From UBA11403 sp963784615 (GTDB lineage Bacteria > Pseudomonadota > Gammaproteobacteria > Legionellales > Legionellaceae): a stretch of 64,000 nt of DNA. Below are positions 24,701 through 30,778 of the stretch, piece by piece. The stretch is taken from positions 1,426,001-1,490,000 of the forward strand of contig CAWASG010000001.1 of NCBI GenBank assembly GCA_963784615.1. Reading direction: 5' to 3'. The notes beneath the pieces are model-generated. The model made no database searches, was not told the DNA's origin, and saw only the letters and a program-made list of their open reading frames with translations. The stretch's first letter is position 1. The number at the start of each line of letters is the position of its first letter. Position numbers and translations under genes: made by a program.

Positions 24701-26939
24701 CTTGCTCTCCCAAGAGGAAACCAACGAACTTTTCGATGTCATTGCGAACACGCCAGATGCGTGGATGAGTACCACACAATATACCGTTTTAGCTGGCACC
24801 CCTCCGACCGACTTTAAAACAAACCTTCGGTATCAAACGACCATCGAGCAAGTTCGTTATTTCAATGGCGAATTAAAACTCAGTTGCAATGATGTTGCTA
24901 ACAGTCATTGGTTAGGTGAAAATGCAAAAGAAAAATTAAGTTTCTTTGAAAAGCATCTTTATCCCTATCGTGAAACCTTGCCCGCGCATCTGACGGAATT
25001 AAACACCGTCTTTTCAGTCAATAAAGCTGTTTATGCATTTATCACCGAGGCCCCGGAATTTGATAGTCGCCAGACGGATTGGAACAGGCAATTCCCTGAT
25101 TGTGACGAGGCGGATATCCCTGGATATATCGCATTGGCTGAGGCGGTTCATGAAATTAAAAACCGATGGGTCAATGCAGATTTCAGGGGTTATTGCGACA
25201 AACAGAAGTCCTTTTTGCAAGAACGGTTCCCACGTATACCTCTGCTGGCCTTGGGGCATCTTGAGCAGTGCCTGGAGAAATTATGTTCATTAATCATCGC
25301 TCGAGATAAGACTGTTTATACTTTTATTACGGCAATACCTTTATGTGATCGTCGTCACACGGACTGGAAGAAAGAGTTTCCTAGTTGTGATGATTCAGAC
25401 ATTCTAGGATATGCTGCTTTGGCTGATATGATTTTTGAGCTTAAAAGCCGATGGTCAAGTGCGCGTCGTTTCACGAATGACTGGGACATTGTGATAGAAG
25501 AGAGGAGATCTCGTCTATCACCTCAGGCATTGCGTAGTGCACACCTGTGCTCCTCCAAGTTATTTGTTTTAAAAACGACCATCGAGTGTCAAATAGAACA
25601 CTATTCACACGCACGTCTTTCAGCATCCTCCGCAGATCACGAACACCGAATCGAAAGACCACAAATGTTCCTGAATAATTTTCCTGAAATCATTGCGCAA
25701 CCAACAGACAATGATTATCAATTAATTTTGGCCGTGATACGTCTCATGCCAGACGTATTAAGCAAACATGTCACTATTTTACGCGCATTATCAACCATCT
25801 CATGTATCACAACGCAAGAATTTCAAACCTTGCAGGACAATCATCATGATCAAGCGATAGTGACGGGATTGTTAAAATATCAATCCACGCGCGCAGAGAT
25901 GACAGTGGATTTATTTAACCAGTTGATAGCACAACATCCTGAGAGTATTCCTTGGAATTGCTTAATCGCAATGGATGTTTTTTACGAGAAGGCCAATACG
26001 CAAACGCAGATTTTGGCTCTTCAACAAATTTCGGCCGAACAGGTTGATGACTTTATCCGCAAGACGCGGAATATAGAAATATTAACGTGGATCGCAGAAC
26101 ACCCCAACTCAAACCTCGTGATCTTTAGAGAGGTCGCTCGTCATCCTAAAGCGGATATGTCCATCATTCAAACTTGCTATCGTCGAATGCTACAGCCTTT
26201 AACACAGACAATCGATCATTCTCGTATTGGCGATACTGATAGGGCTTGCGACACTTATCTACAAAACCTCAAGACACGCTTGCTTCAGACTCAATCCTTA
26301 TCCGAAGCACAAGCATTATATACCGAGGTGGAACAAGTATTGGCAATACAACGCTCCCCGCAAGTACTCGCCATTCGCTCAACGATTCGAGCGTTCAAAG
26401 ATCCTGAACAGACGCATTGGTATACCGTACATAGAGCTTTTAAGGCACGTGAGATAGAAGCAGCGATGCAACGTGTCCCCTTACCTTATCGAGGTAATTT
26501 GTTAGCCAATGAGGAAGGACCTGATGCGACCATCATCAATCACGCCAAAGCAAACGTAAGATTAGCACTGGCTGAGCATCGTCATTTTGGGAAGCGTGGC
26601 GCGGATTATGTGATGCGACAGGGTATGATTTTCCCTGAAAAAGCAGCGCATTCCTATCAAAGCTTTTTTACGCAGTTCTCACTAGATGCGCCAGAATTCG
26701 AGCCTGAAGGTTGCTGCGCATGGCTTGCTCAGTCTTATTTCCAGTATTTAACTGCATTGATGACTGGAGTAATTGCTGTGTGTGCGCTTTTATCGACCAT
26801 GGTCGTAACTGCCGTGACAATACCAATATTGATAGGCGTTGCAAGCCTGCTCACGAGTGCTGCGTGTTTGTATATGGCATATCAAGCGGATAAACACGAA
26901 ATAATTGAAGAGCAATTAGGTGCTCCGGCCTTTGTTTGA
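15765..26939 (+). CDS. Giant DUF3638-type P-loop protein with N-terminal Cys-peptidase-like motifs; predicted effector
   Basis: 3,724 residues from ATG 15765 (ATG 15798 is possible). Residues about 60-180 are coiled coil. A peptidase-like set follows: GGHALIYQF (His202), INSGDGLKYHP (Asn222, Asp225) and QLSGSCAQRSLHQML (Cys324). The central block matches the DUF3638 family known from large eukaryotic proteins: ALMGEGKSTTILPL at about 2058-2071 as Walker A, LFEFSRD, VVTSGDAIQSLELKYIE, then DIIIDEVHHALRIDHQLNYT (Walker B, Asp2189). GMTATPWN near 2503 and QGSMRMRALLSGNQRMD near 2705 resemble helicase motifs III and VI. A 95-residue repeat occurs twice (from about 3089 and 3184). The C-terminus has two hydrophobic segments and a short Glu-rich tail, HEIIEEQ. 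Function unknown; the size, eukaryote-like core and tail suggest a secreted effector, which is inference. Confidence 0.8.
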   Translation: MRHIDFFNGLFMPPPILSKVKIDTSLFMHINGDAYLTGSVGLEGQPFQRTIAYFQEYVNSLDASLVSEAVRVLQRTSQSLLDYEKQIDRFEQNMLHPQLPDEIKQLEERTLPLRHQLNQLVVLSRKDPLSEAQIIEKEALEATLKELNDSIEQKNQTLQAENENAQRALFDFSRTIHQAIQALTPDEYVLVPGGWRLSHGGHALIYQFKKMRSGDLYFSIINSGDGLKYHPKKSTPEHTLYNPALIHQIPQARIADPFLTHIIKNLLSLQIPALRPANKRDEITSEMFYKEELLALHYVDAQLVFDKHDVPLWLYTTGQLSGSCAQRSLHQMLKQCFDTKERYQQFMYGYKRYALNDYINTLKSDDKFNDVALQEQIKHAIQHLLRILALPSMQHEQEQEFPILTAYLAELTATQTLSPPQAPPACSDTPSIYHTITIPALPSFQPEDHTRIYVSTEITRPMMIRGGKDLLTDLDGLLEKCGQLNGHALFEQLEYTFVHLPLPEDRLNEPLLPFYAQSLESQEALLSFYDKLNQLQTLYFKCCDDLDLKDKVLPRMLIAKQCLVSVVGHVNNHFRLVPQSERYFHDYAFMMLIQWLQTPDAAYLATNLPHLDARAEHIRRLHKHIKEAYVFRMEARFDYYSALLNQFPELKKALSQRYNPPAENSNLNKEDADDLRRLHQLIQSEDYTALYYLSEQFKALEHEEQFKPLILLFQIQFSMERVYAEFCTKLNPLYKRYENRYDNTKKIDYGIKISLNGYSSLCCSSVYITQYTSLATNPRLRASKYYISTSAAYYALGYDSQEAQKRSSHETQIRPACIAYQDKSEDHHFDNDDRAKVLKRPIQRTDLEARELFHLRRVTKLQLQLTLDYFSRNLEKISRHNIQVYLEANLLQPGVLRDCLANDRLTHDFFTIFDAFIAKGMVFYERKGQFTEESIFFVRLAYLINQYAVRTNPTQFTDRWCAFYATINRFIVINRDKTVLNHLHCYRFLSAVCGLDLALGDQTTLAEAYYSLVQIQQQADWKKPLDRDAKFQVAHAKHEWIRCLQEHRQWITPTMIQPVLQDIGIQWDESRHRLTASYPAFNVYADETLLYVVHLEQGRLYRDSMASCPVPDWIHRSFPALNIDEHWSCFGSANNQLFLIGKGELTFRFFKGGPLFSLQKAHQVAGQTKWYTWCPLTASSRTRLLDSPSLPEVVNDCSMMPWACEDDIHFTDEQQQKILYRAQPVEHAGAPGWTITAAADGAYLCTQASSALTQRLSTFEAEKFMLVFEQNGQYRVDLPRYGMQWFLNADNTLIWRWNERDYRLIEPNKPLGEGVAQLMVTDGEQTLIVLPIQQFMKTNERSQSSVYYRLQHDTDGTLIPKSHWQYSDSEQYVTLQMEHGKPVAKTPAQALYLTYVYLASYQPDAALNMLDVCDHRLGGLRGTEEELRFIYWIMTALPQKGDWITSPAYIACKLKTLALYTDFARQGKPIKFSLPTFSRHTTNFFLACEMIKTIETFYYKKNDRYSTQQNTNPLMQALENLFDSMQKFSSDQLVSYGLNDNEILSLCNFYHKSVNKALGPTGYAWMNAHMMLLHREAAQLQAKAHRGVSTVFDERRLERIEALHNEGADVYQVTTNYTSVSCHNRVSSSANTGGDQFRIMKTGQIVSADDWFKNYQSTVASQELAMSLLAPVMAGDTLKVYLRDYLSIATNENHPHYPRLQSFCRAALMTQKVEKNEYSDYPSLFHLFCRILHCVCYNHDYDKRTEWNSYSDVVRSVASLYSPQIVRQELTDTHTPMLTSDTLWEQLPAVSSDQPVILNHSAHRPFNHWFSPELSVILASWQKFENAFYAPKSSDTDAFTPSFAINAAEEACGHAKYVAMLALKRVAQQLLQHQSSLNTLLNQQLAIAETAQKRLLEDGLSLAQRGPEDKARKLQWDIEVAAGKRRLPDAVLLLDLYMHAEQQRYAEATGLSDADIQQLHFLMTQHVAQMLQHQQLHRTQHALTDLRRATTTVAQEQACFQVAKLLFADNHVDVKSDSVLAIFQYHFNILLYPQQVAMIQQFTTVSTDGKFNNVVEAALMGEGKSTTILPLTLKLKATGKNLMVVEVPHALLKTNYPDLKAISVKLQQEAYLFEFSRDNHYSSQELDDLLAHLTRIKLNKGYVVTSGDAIQSLELKYIELLRGEAPSDRIEGMERLVALFKNDADIIIDEVHHALRIDHQLNYTIAESHPIARSILLNTLELYQFFEKVPLDAARFHLPKTLTLNDILKHNQYFNDASQFVMACAELTKQLVSHKDSPLQRAIPLLRTSQPDRDLLFAWLQNQGTQIPEFILNLPQALKDTLGLYKKQICRLLPHTLRRNQGEHYGPSKLTTLDETIRVIAIPYAGNDKASENSRFFDVEETIDLTIQSLLITGMTPGLLRLFFEDWQIQAKRECRDQALDNIDDTPTARSFKLLTEGLHLSFSELDLKDEAQLARLNAHLRYCEPIMHVVLSKYVLPCIQEDGCILHSNAYNHVDAGATVQGMTATPWNHSIYHQSLVFDEQRVKGTDGYILHGIAAKQPHIRGIEFDNPTDFVAALLEHYLADEKVRAIIDVGAMFKGVNNLLVAKAIAHYIKAHPEQFAQPEPVQYILFFNQNSKNGTDELVAISVDSPEKAPKLIGSSRLEVINSHLGCGPAARFSYYPQPQTIGADIRQCEEAKSIVTVERDTFLESFLQGSMRMRALLSGNQRMDIIVPSCFQNLSFKDLVSMLYRNQENQLKPDNFYAAPLKMSNEIRADFLGRILAAHGYGALEQKQQLLQAGDPYFVETYTTADAFSQHGALCQQEETDAILDDYQENLLQDWLQRLDDRSLSDTEQQDKHEKMQAIATRALERCHSTQLSRQKMMSRSVQVEVHQKVELHMNLEMHVQTESHNREHKVEAYVKWCDGRRVDVDNPRLQLMTLSRLCQLTDASAPQFSDAILVSTNFYKNYIGQQRLIGWYLKPVHTLLFMHFPRGLACVLLSQEETNELFDVIANTPDAWMSTTQYTVLAGTPPTDFKTNLRYQTTIEQVRYFNGELKLSCNDVANSHWLGENAKEKLSFFEKHLYPYRETLPAHLTELNTVFSVNKAVYAFITEAPEFDSRQTDWNRQFPDCDEADIPGYIALAEAVHEIKNRWVNADFRGYCDKQKSFLQERFPRIPLLALGHLEQCLEKLCSLIIARDKTVYTFITAIPLCDRRHTDWKKEFPSCDDSDILGYAALADMIFELKSRWSSARRFTNDWDIVIEERRSRLSPQALRSAHLCSSKLFVLKTTIECQIEHYSHARLSASSADHEHRIERPQMFLNNFPEIIAQPTDNDYQLILAVIRLMPDVLSKHVTILRALSTISCITTQEFQTLQDNHHDQAIVTGLLKYQSTRAEMTVDLFNQLIAQHPESIPWNCLIAMDVFYEKANTQTQILALQQISAEQVDDFIRKTRNIEILTWIAEHPNSNLVIFREVARHPKADMSIIQTCYRRMLQPLTQTIDHSRIGDTDRACDTYLQNLKTRLLQTQSLSEAQALYTEVEQVLAIQRSPQVLAIRSTIRAFKDPEQTHWYTVHRAFKAREIEAAMQRVPLPYRGNLLANEEGPDATIINHAKANVRLALAEHRHFGKRGADYVMRQGMIFPEKAAHSYQSFFTQFSLDAPEFEPEGCCAWLAQSYFQYLTALMTGVIAVCALLSTMVVTAVTIPILIGVASLLTSAACLYMAYQADKHEIIEEQLGAPAFV

Positions 26940-26940
26940 A

Positions 26941-26960
26941 ATGAACTTCACAGTTTGTGC
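26941..26960. repeat. Solitary fragment of the R2 flank
   Basis: ATGAACTTCACAGTTTGTGC directly after the giant gene's stop. Near-identical strings lie beside R2 copies (about 2030, 2155, 33303 and 51822). No R2 hairpin accompanies it here, so it may be a remnant of an excised or decayed copy. Confidence 0.55.
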
Positions 26961-26999
26961 GGAATCTGGTTTTTTTTCGAAAAAATGATTGCGGCTGAT

Positions 27000-27440
27000 T
27001 TAAAAATGTTGTTTATGATCCATCGCTTTATGTAAAATCCTGATGATTGCAACACCATATTTGGTTTGTTTAAAAAATATGACGTGGGATGCGGTATTGG
27101 TCGCTCTGAGTCCTTTACTGATTTCATCACATGGCCGTGCTAACTCAGGGTTATGAGCTATTTTTATGAACGTTTGCTCTAAATGCTTAATATAATGCGC
27201 GGTTTGTTTTTCTCCAAATTCATGAATACTGTAAACATAGATGGCCTCTAAATCATCAATTGCTTTAGGATATAGACGATCAGTCTTACTAGGGGCTGTC
27301 GACAATTCGCTAGCTTGAGGCGTAACCCCTTGATTTTCGAGCACCGTAGCGCAGCATACATGTGAGTATGTGAGCAACGGAGCACAGGAAATCAAGGGGT
27401 TACGCCCAAGATAGTAGAATTGTCGACAGCCCCTAGCCAT
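27000..27440 (-). CDS. parE: ParE/RelE-family toxin with an in-frame palindromic insertion
   Basis: Toxin of a type II pair; ParE toxins block gyrase, RelE relatives cut mRNA. The ParE core is residues 51-146: KTDRLYPKAIDDLEAIYVYS, FGEKQTAHYIKHLEQTF, NPELARPCDEISKGLRA and VIFFKQTKYGVAIIRILHKAMD, 97 residues with the two original first codons, the usual size. Residues 3-50 (RGCRQFYYLG...SELSTAP) are not toxin sequence. They are translated from the palindromic element and one CTAG target copy, together 144 bp, so the frame is kept. The ATG at 27440 overlaps the end of parD. Whether the longer protein is still toxic, or still bound by ParD, is unknown; start from an internal codon is possible but no good one is seen. 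Confidence 0.85.
   Translation of the reverse strand: MARGCRQFYYLGRNPLISCAPLLTYSHVCCATVLENQGVTPQASELSTAPSKTDRLYPKAIDDLEAIYVYSIHEFGEKQTAHYIKHLEQTFIKIAHNPELARPCDEISKGLRATNTASHVIFFKQTKYGVAIIRILHKAMDHKQHF
27289..27436. mobile_element. 140-bp palindromic MITE-like element flanked by CTAG, inside parE
   Basis: Element 27293-27432 with CTAG at both sides (27289-27292, 27433-27436). The ends read GGGCTGTCGACAATTC on each strand, and about 70 bp of each half pair almost completely (GGCGTAACCCCTTGATTT recurs in both arms). No transposase is encoded. A 4-bp CTAG duplication fits IS5-type transposases, which duplicate YTAR; the donor is not in this window. Removing the element and one CTAG restores ATGGCTAGTAAGACTGATCG, a normal parE start overlapping parD. 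Confidence 0.85.
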
Positions 27441-27684
27441 TCGTCTTTTTCCTCATCTGATTCAGAAAATCATCAGCATTCCATTCAGTCGGTTCACCAC
27501 TTTCTTCGCCTTCTTTAAGCAATTGACGCAGATATTCAAGTTTAGAGCCTGCTTTTTTTTCTTTCAACATCCGCAGTGAATCACGAAGCACTTCACTACA
27601 GGTTTTATAATCACCACATTGAACGAGAGACTCAACAAAATGCCTGAGTTCATTACCAAGATCAACTGTCATTGTACGAGCCAT
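27433..27684 (-). CDS. parD: ParD-family antitoxin
   Basis: Ribbon-helix-helix antitoxin that represses its own operon and neutralises ParE. 83 residues: MARTMTVDLGNELRHFVES is the RHH strand and first helix, YKTCSEVLRDSLRMLKEK the second helix and linker, and LLKEGEESGEPTEWNADDFL the toxin-wrapping tail. GGAGG lies 6 nt before the ATG. A consensus promoter and a palindromic operator lie just upstream. Its last codons overlap the parE start, the normal toxin-antitoxin layout, and its stop TAG is formed by the CTAG target of the inserted element. Confidence 0.9.
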   Translation of the reverse strand: MARTMTVDLGNELRHFVESLVQCGDYKTCSEVLRDSLRMLKEKKAGSKLEYLRQLLKEGEESGEPTEWNADDFLNQMRKKTNG

Positions 27685-27699
27685 ATCATCCTCCGGATA

Positions 27700-27722
27700 A
27701 ATGTAAGCATATTTCTTACATT
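27700..27722 (-). promoter_or_regulatory. Probable ParD operator
   Basis: Inverted repeat AATGTAAG - 7 nt - CTTACATT, directly between the -10 box and the parD ribosome binding site. Position and symmetry fit autorepression by a ribbon-helix-helix dimer pair. Confidence 0.65.
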
Positions 27723-27723
27723 T

Positions 27724-27752
27724 ATTATATGAAACATATTCTTATATTTCAA
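27724..27752 (-). promoter_or_regulatory. Sigma-70 promoter of parDE
   Basis: On the minus strand TTGAAA (27752-27747), 17-bp spacer, TATAAT (27729-27724), followed at once by the operator. Confidence 0.75.
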
Positions 27753-27834
27753 TTTTATCCCAACAAAAAGAATAGACGAACCCGATTTCTTATCATAGAA
27801 TCACCTCAGTCCAACTTCAGGAATGAGTCCTACT

Positions 27835-29346
27835 ATGAGCCTTGCTATCAGCAAAACACGGAGTGCTATTGGCATTCATGCAAAACCTGTCTCTGTTGAA
27901 GTCCATTTGTCGAATGGTTTACCCAGTTTCGCCATCGTTGGTCTTCCGGAAACAGCCGTCAAAGAAAGTAAAGATCGCGTTCGCAGTGCCATTATTAATA
28001 GCCAATTTGAATTCCCCTGTCGTCGAATTACGGTCAACCTTGCGCCTGCTGACGTACCCAAAACAGGTAGTGGGTTTGATTTGCCCATTGCAGTTGGGAT
28101 TCTCGCGGCCTCAGGGCAAATTCCCACGCTCAAATTGTCTGCGCATGAATTTATTGGGGAATTAGCGCTTGATGGTAATATTCGCGGTGTCGCTGCCATC
28201 ATTCCTGTGGTGCTGGCCGCTCATCGCGATAAGCAAATCTTAATCATTGCCCGTGCGAATGCAGAAGAAGCCTCTTTAGCAGGGCATGACAGTGTGTTCA
28301 TTGCCGACAATTTACGTGCCGTATGCAGCTATTTATCTCAAGGAACGTCACTGGATCCACTGCCAGAAAGACCGGCTCTCGGGCGTAACGATCTTGATTT
28401 AGACTGGTCTGATGTAAAAGGTCAACTTCATGCGAAACATGCCATGGAAATCGCGGCTTGCGGTGGGCATAGCGTGTTGCTCAGCGGTCCTCCGGGGAGC
28501 GGGAAAACCATGCTGGCCAAGCGGTTTAGCACCCTTCTGCCTGAGCTTTCTGAACTTCAGGCACTTGAGTCAGCGGCCATTCATTCGATTCGTGGGCGAT
28601 TGCCTAATTTTAATCATTGGCGCCAGCCACCCTATCGCTCGCCGCACCACACAGCATCGCCTGTGGCCTTGGTTGGTGGCGGTAATCCACCCAAGCCCGG
28701 TGAAATATCATTGGCGCATCATGGTGTGTTGTTTCTCGATGAGTTACCTGAGTTTAATCGCAACGTACTGGAAACTCTCCGTGAGCCACTCGAATCAGGG
28801 CATATTTGTATTTCCCGAGCCGCCGCGCAGATGGAATTTCCAGCCCAGTTCCAATTACTTGCTGCTATGAACCCATGCCCATGTGGGCAATGGGGAAACG
28901 TCAAAGCCACTTGTTTATGCACGCCAGATCGAATCAATCGCTACCTCTCGAAGCTCTCTGCCCCTTTGCTGGATAGAATCGACATTCACATCACGGTTCA
29001 AGCATTGAGCGAGGAAGAATTAGTTAAGCCCAATCGCACAGAAATCAAAGAAAGCCTGAGGATTCGCGCATTAGTCGAGGCATCCCGTGAACAACAATTC
29101 AAACGGCAAGACTGCATCAACGCGCATTTAAGTGCTAAAGAATGTGAGCGCGTCTGCAACCTCGGTGAACCAGAACAAACGTTTCTCAGCCAAGTCATGA
29201 GCAGACTCAAACTCTCAGCCCGTGGGTACCAGCGGCTGTTAAAGGTCGCAAGAACCATTGCTGATATGCGCCAAGAACAATATGTCACTGTGCCTACATT
29301 GCAACAGGCGTTATCGTTCAAACAAACGTTGCAGGCGCCGAAATAA
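27835..29346 (+). CDS. comM: ComM/YifB, Mg-chelatase-like AAA+ helicase
   Basis: Hexameric helicase that extends branch migration when transformed DNA recombines. 503 residues from ATG 27835; an in-frame ATG 12 bp upstream is possible, but MSLAISKTRSAIGIHAKP matches the family N-terminus. The N-terminal Lon-like fold gives HLSNGLPSFAIVGLPETAVKES. Walker A is LSGPPGSGKTMLAKRF, Walker B is GVLFLDELPEF, and a zinc-type cluster follows, MNPCPCGQWGN...CLC. The C-terminal LSARGYQRLLKVARTIADM is typical. It is convergent with pyrB, with 29 bp of overlap. With comF it points to natural transformation. Confidence 0.95.
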   Translation: MSLAISKTRSAIGIHAKPVSVEVHLSNGLPSFAIVGLPETAVKESKDRVRSAIINSQFEFPCRRITVNLAPADVPKTGSGFDLPIAVGILAASGQIPTLKLSAHEFIGELALDGNIRGVAAIIPVVLAAHRDKQILIIARANAEEASLAGHDSVFIADNLRAVCSYLSQGTSLDPLPERPALGRNDLDLDWSDVKGQLHAKHAMEIAACGGHSVLLSGPPGSGKTMLAKRFSTLLPELSELQALESAAIHSIRGRLPNFNHWRQPPYRSPHHTASPVALVGGGNPPKPGEISLAHHGVLFLDELPEFNRNVLETLREPLESGHICISRAAAQMEFPAQFQLLAAMNPCPCGQWGNVKATCLCTPDRINRYLSKLSAPLLDRIDIHITVQALSEEELVKPNRTEIKESLRIRALVEASREQQFKRQDCINAHLSAKECERVCNLGEPEQTFLSQVMSRLKLSARGYQRLLKVARTIADMRQEQYVTVPTLQQALSFKQTLQAPK

Positions 29347-30226
29347 GTGCATCCAAAATCGCCATACGCATAAAAATGCCGTTTTGAACCTGTTGCAAAA
29401 TCACGGACTGCGGGCCGTCGGCGATGTCGCTGTCGATTTCAACGCCGCGATTTATTGGCCCTGGGTGCATGACTATGGCGTCTGGCTTCGCGTAAGCGAG
29501 GGATTGCTGTGTTAAGGCATAATGTTGACGATACAAGGCTAAATCAAAGTGCTCCGTGTCTTGCAACCGTTCGTGTTGTACCCGTAAACACATCACCACG
29601 TCGGCTTCATCAAGTCCGTCTTTCAAAGAAGCGGTGACGCGTCCATGATGTACATGCTCAGGTTGCCAAATCGGCGGGGCGACCAATACCAACTCGCCCA
29701 CCCCCATTAACGCACACATTTCTTGAAACGAATTTGCAACGCGTGAATGGCGAAGATCTCCGACGATCGTGACTTTTAGCTTCTCAAAGTTAGGCTTTTT
29801 CTCGAAGATCGTCATGTAATCCAGCAAAGCCTGGCTCGGGTGTGCATGCTGACCATCACCGGCATTGACAATATGCACGGTATCGCCATAACGTTTTACC
29901 ATGAGGGCTGGCAAGCCGTTTTGTTGATGACGAATCACAAAGAATTTGATGCCCATTGCAACCAAGGTTTGAAACGTATCATCCATTGCTTCGCCTTTCG
30001 ACTCAGACGATGACTGGCTATCAAAATGAACCGTTGGAAAACCAAGTTGCTTTGCCGCTAATTCAAAACTCATGCGAGTTCGCGTGCTGTTTTCGTAAAA
30101 CAGCGTCGCCAATGGAGCATTGGGATAATGTGGGTAATCAGCAGTGGTTTTAAAATAAATAGCTCGCTCTGTCAGTCGAGTCACGTCCTGTTGGCTGAGC
30201 TGCTGGATGTCTAGTAAATGCTTCAT
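29318..30226 (-). CDS. pyrB: Aspartate carbamoyltransferase catalytic subunit
   Basis: Second step of pyrimidine synthesis: carbamoyl phosphate plus aspartate to carbamoyl aspartate. 302 residues. The carbamoyl-phosphate loop is FYENSTRTRMSFELAAKQLG; SSSESKGEAMDDTFQTL (the 80s loop with Ser and Lys) and NAGDGQHAHPSQALLD follow, and the C-terminal HPGPINRGVEID binds substrate. No pyrI subunit or pyrC-like pseudo-subunit is adjacent. yqgF and yqgE lie upstream on the same strand, a common grouping (yqgE-yqgF-pyrB), here broken by an R1 repeat. Confidence 0.96.
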   Translation of the reverse strand: MKHLLDIQQLSQQDVTRLTERAIYFKTTADYPHYPNAPLATLFYENSTRTRMSFELAAKQLGFPTVHFDSQSSSESKGEAMDDTFQTLVAMGIKFFVIRHQQNGLPALMVKRYGDTVHIVNAGDGQHAHPSQALLDYMTIFEKKPNFEKLKVTIVGDLRHSRVANSFQEMCALMGVGELVLVAPPIWQPEHVHHGRVTASLKDGLDEADVVMCLRVQHERLQDTEHFDLALYRQHYALTQQSLAYAKPDAIVMHPGPINRGVEIDSDIADGPQSVILQQVQNGIFMRMAILDALISAPATFV

Positions 30227-30249
30227 TGATGTGTCCTGTGTATTTACGC

Positions 30250-30356
30250 GTAGGTTGGGTTGAGGCTGGTAAGCCGAAGCCCAACATGATCATTTTGTTG
30301 GGCTTCGGCTTACCAGCCTCAACCCAACCTACTCGCCAACCTACTCACCAACCTAC
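30250..30356. repeat. R1 palindromic repeat, copy d
   Basis: Full-length arms (GTAGGTTGGGTTGAGGCTGG, AGCCGAAGCCCAACA and complements) with two extra CCAACCTACTC units at the right end. The right edge supplies the TAG stop codon of yqgF. Confidence 0.9.
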
Positions 30357-30778
30357 CCGCCTAAAAAGCGCTCCAGGATAATGCACGCGGCGATGCTATC
30401 CACAGCTGTTTTTTTTAATTTTTTGTATCCGCCTTCTGTAAACAAATGGTCGCGCGCCTCAACAGTCGATAAGCGCTCATCAACTAAATGTACAGGAAGG
30501 GAAAAGCGCTTTTCAAGTGCTTTTGCAAAACGGCGTGATGCAGCGGTGGTATAGAGTTCTTTATCATCAATGCAGGTGGGCAGTCCTACAACAAATGCAT
30601 CAGGACGCCATTGTGCAATCAACTTTTTCACGACGTCCCAATCAGGAACGCCATGAACGGCAGCGATTGTTTCTAACGGGGAGGCGGTACAAGTCAGGCG
30701 CTGTCCGACAGCGGTTCCAATACGTTTAAATCCAAAATCAAACCCAATATATATTTCGTCAGGCATGACCAGACTCAC
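30353..30778 (-). CDS. yqgF: YqgF/RuvX, RNase H-fold nuclease of 16S rRNA maturation
   Basis: Essential in E. coli; cleaves at the 5' end of pre-16S rRNA and has a Holliday-junction resolvase fold. 141 residues with catalytic carboxylates in YIGFDFGFKRIGTAVGQ, VHLVDERLSTVEARDHL and VDSIAACIILERFL. The stop TAG reads from an R1 repeat: the reading is GGC GGG TAG, where GTAG is the repeat edge, so the last residues may have been replaced when the repeat arrived. The start overlaps yqgE by 20 bp. Confidence 0.94.
   Translation of the reverse strand: MSLVMPDEIYIGFDFGFKRIGTAVGQRLTCTASPLETIAAVHGVPDWDVVKKLIAQWRPDAFVVGLPTCIDDKELYTTAASRRFAKALEKRFSLPVHLVDERLSTVEARDHLFTEGGYKKLKKTAVDSIAACIILERFLGG

Noticed and set aside
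27000..27130. Second minus-strand frame (26948-27130) inside parE
   Set aside because: Shadow of parE in another frame, without any start signal.
28430..28870. 146-codon frame overlapping comM on the same strand
   Set aside because: comM is well supported in another frame; this one has no ribosome binding site and no recognisable domain.
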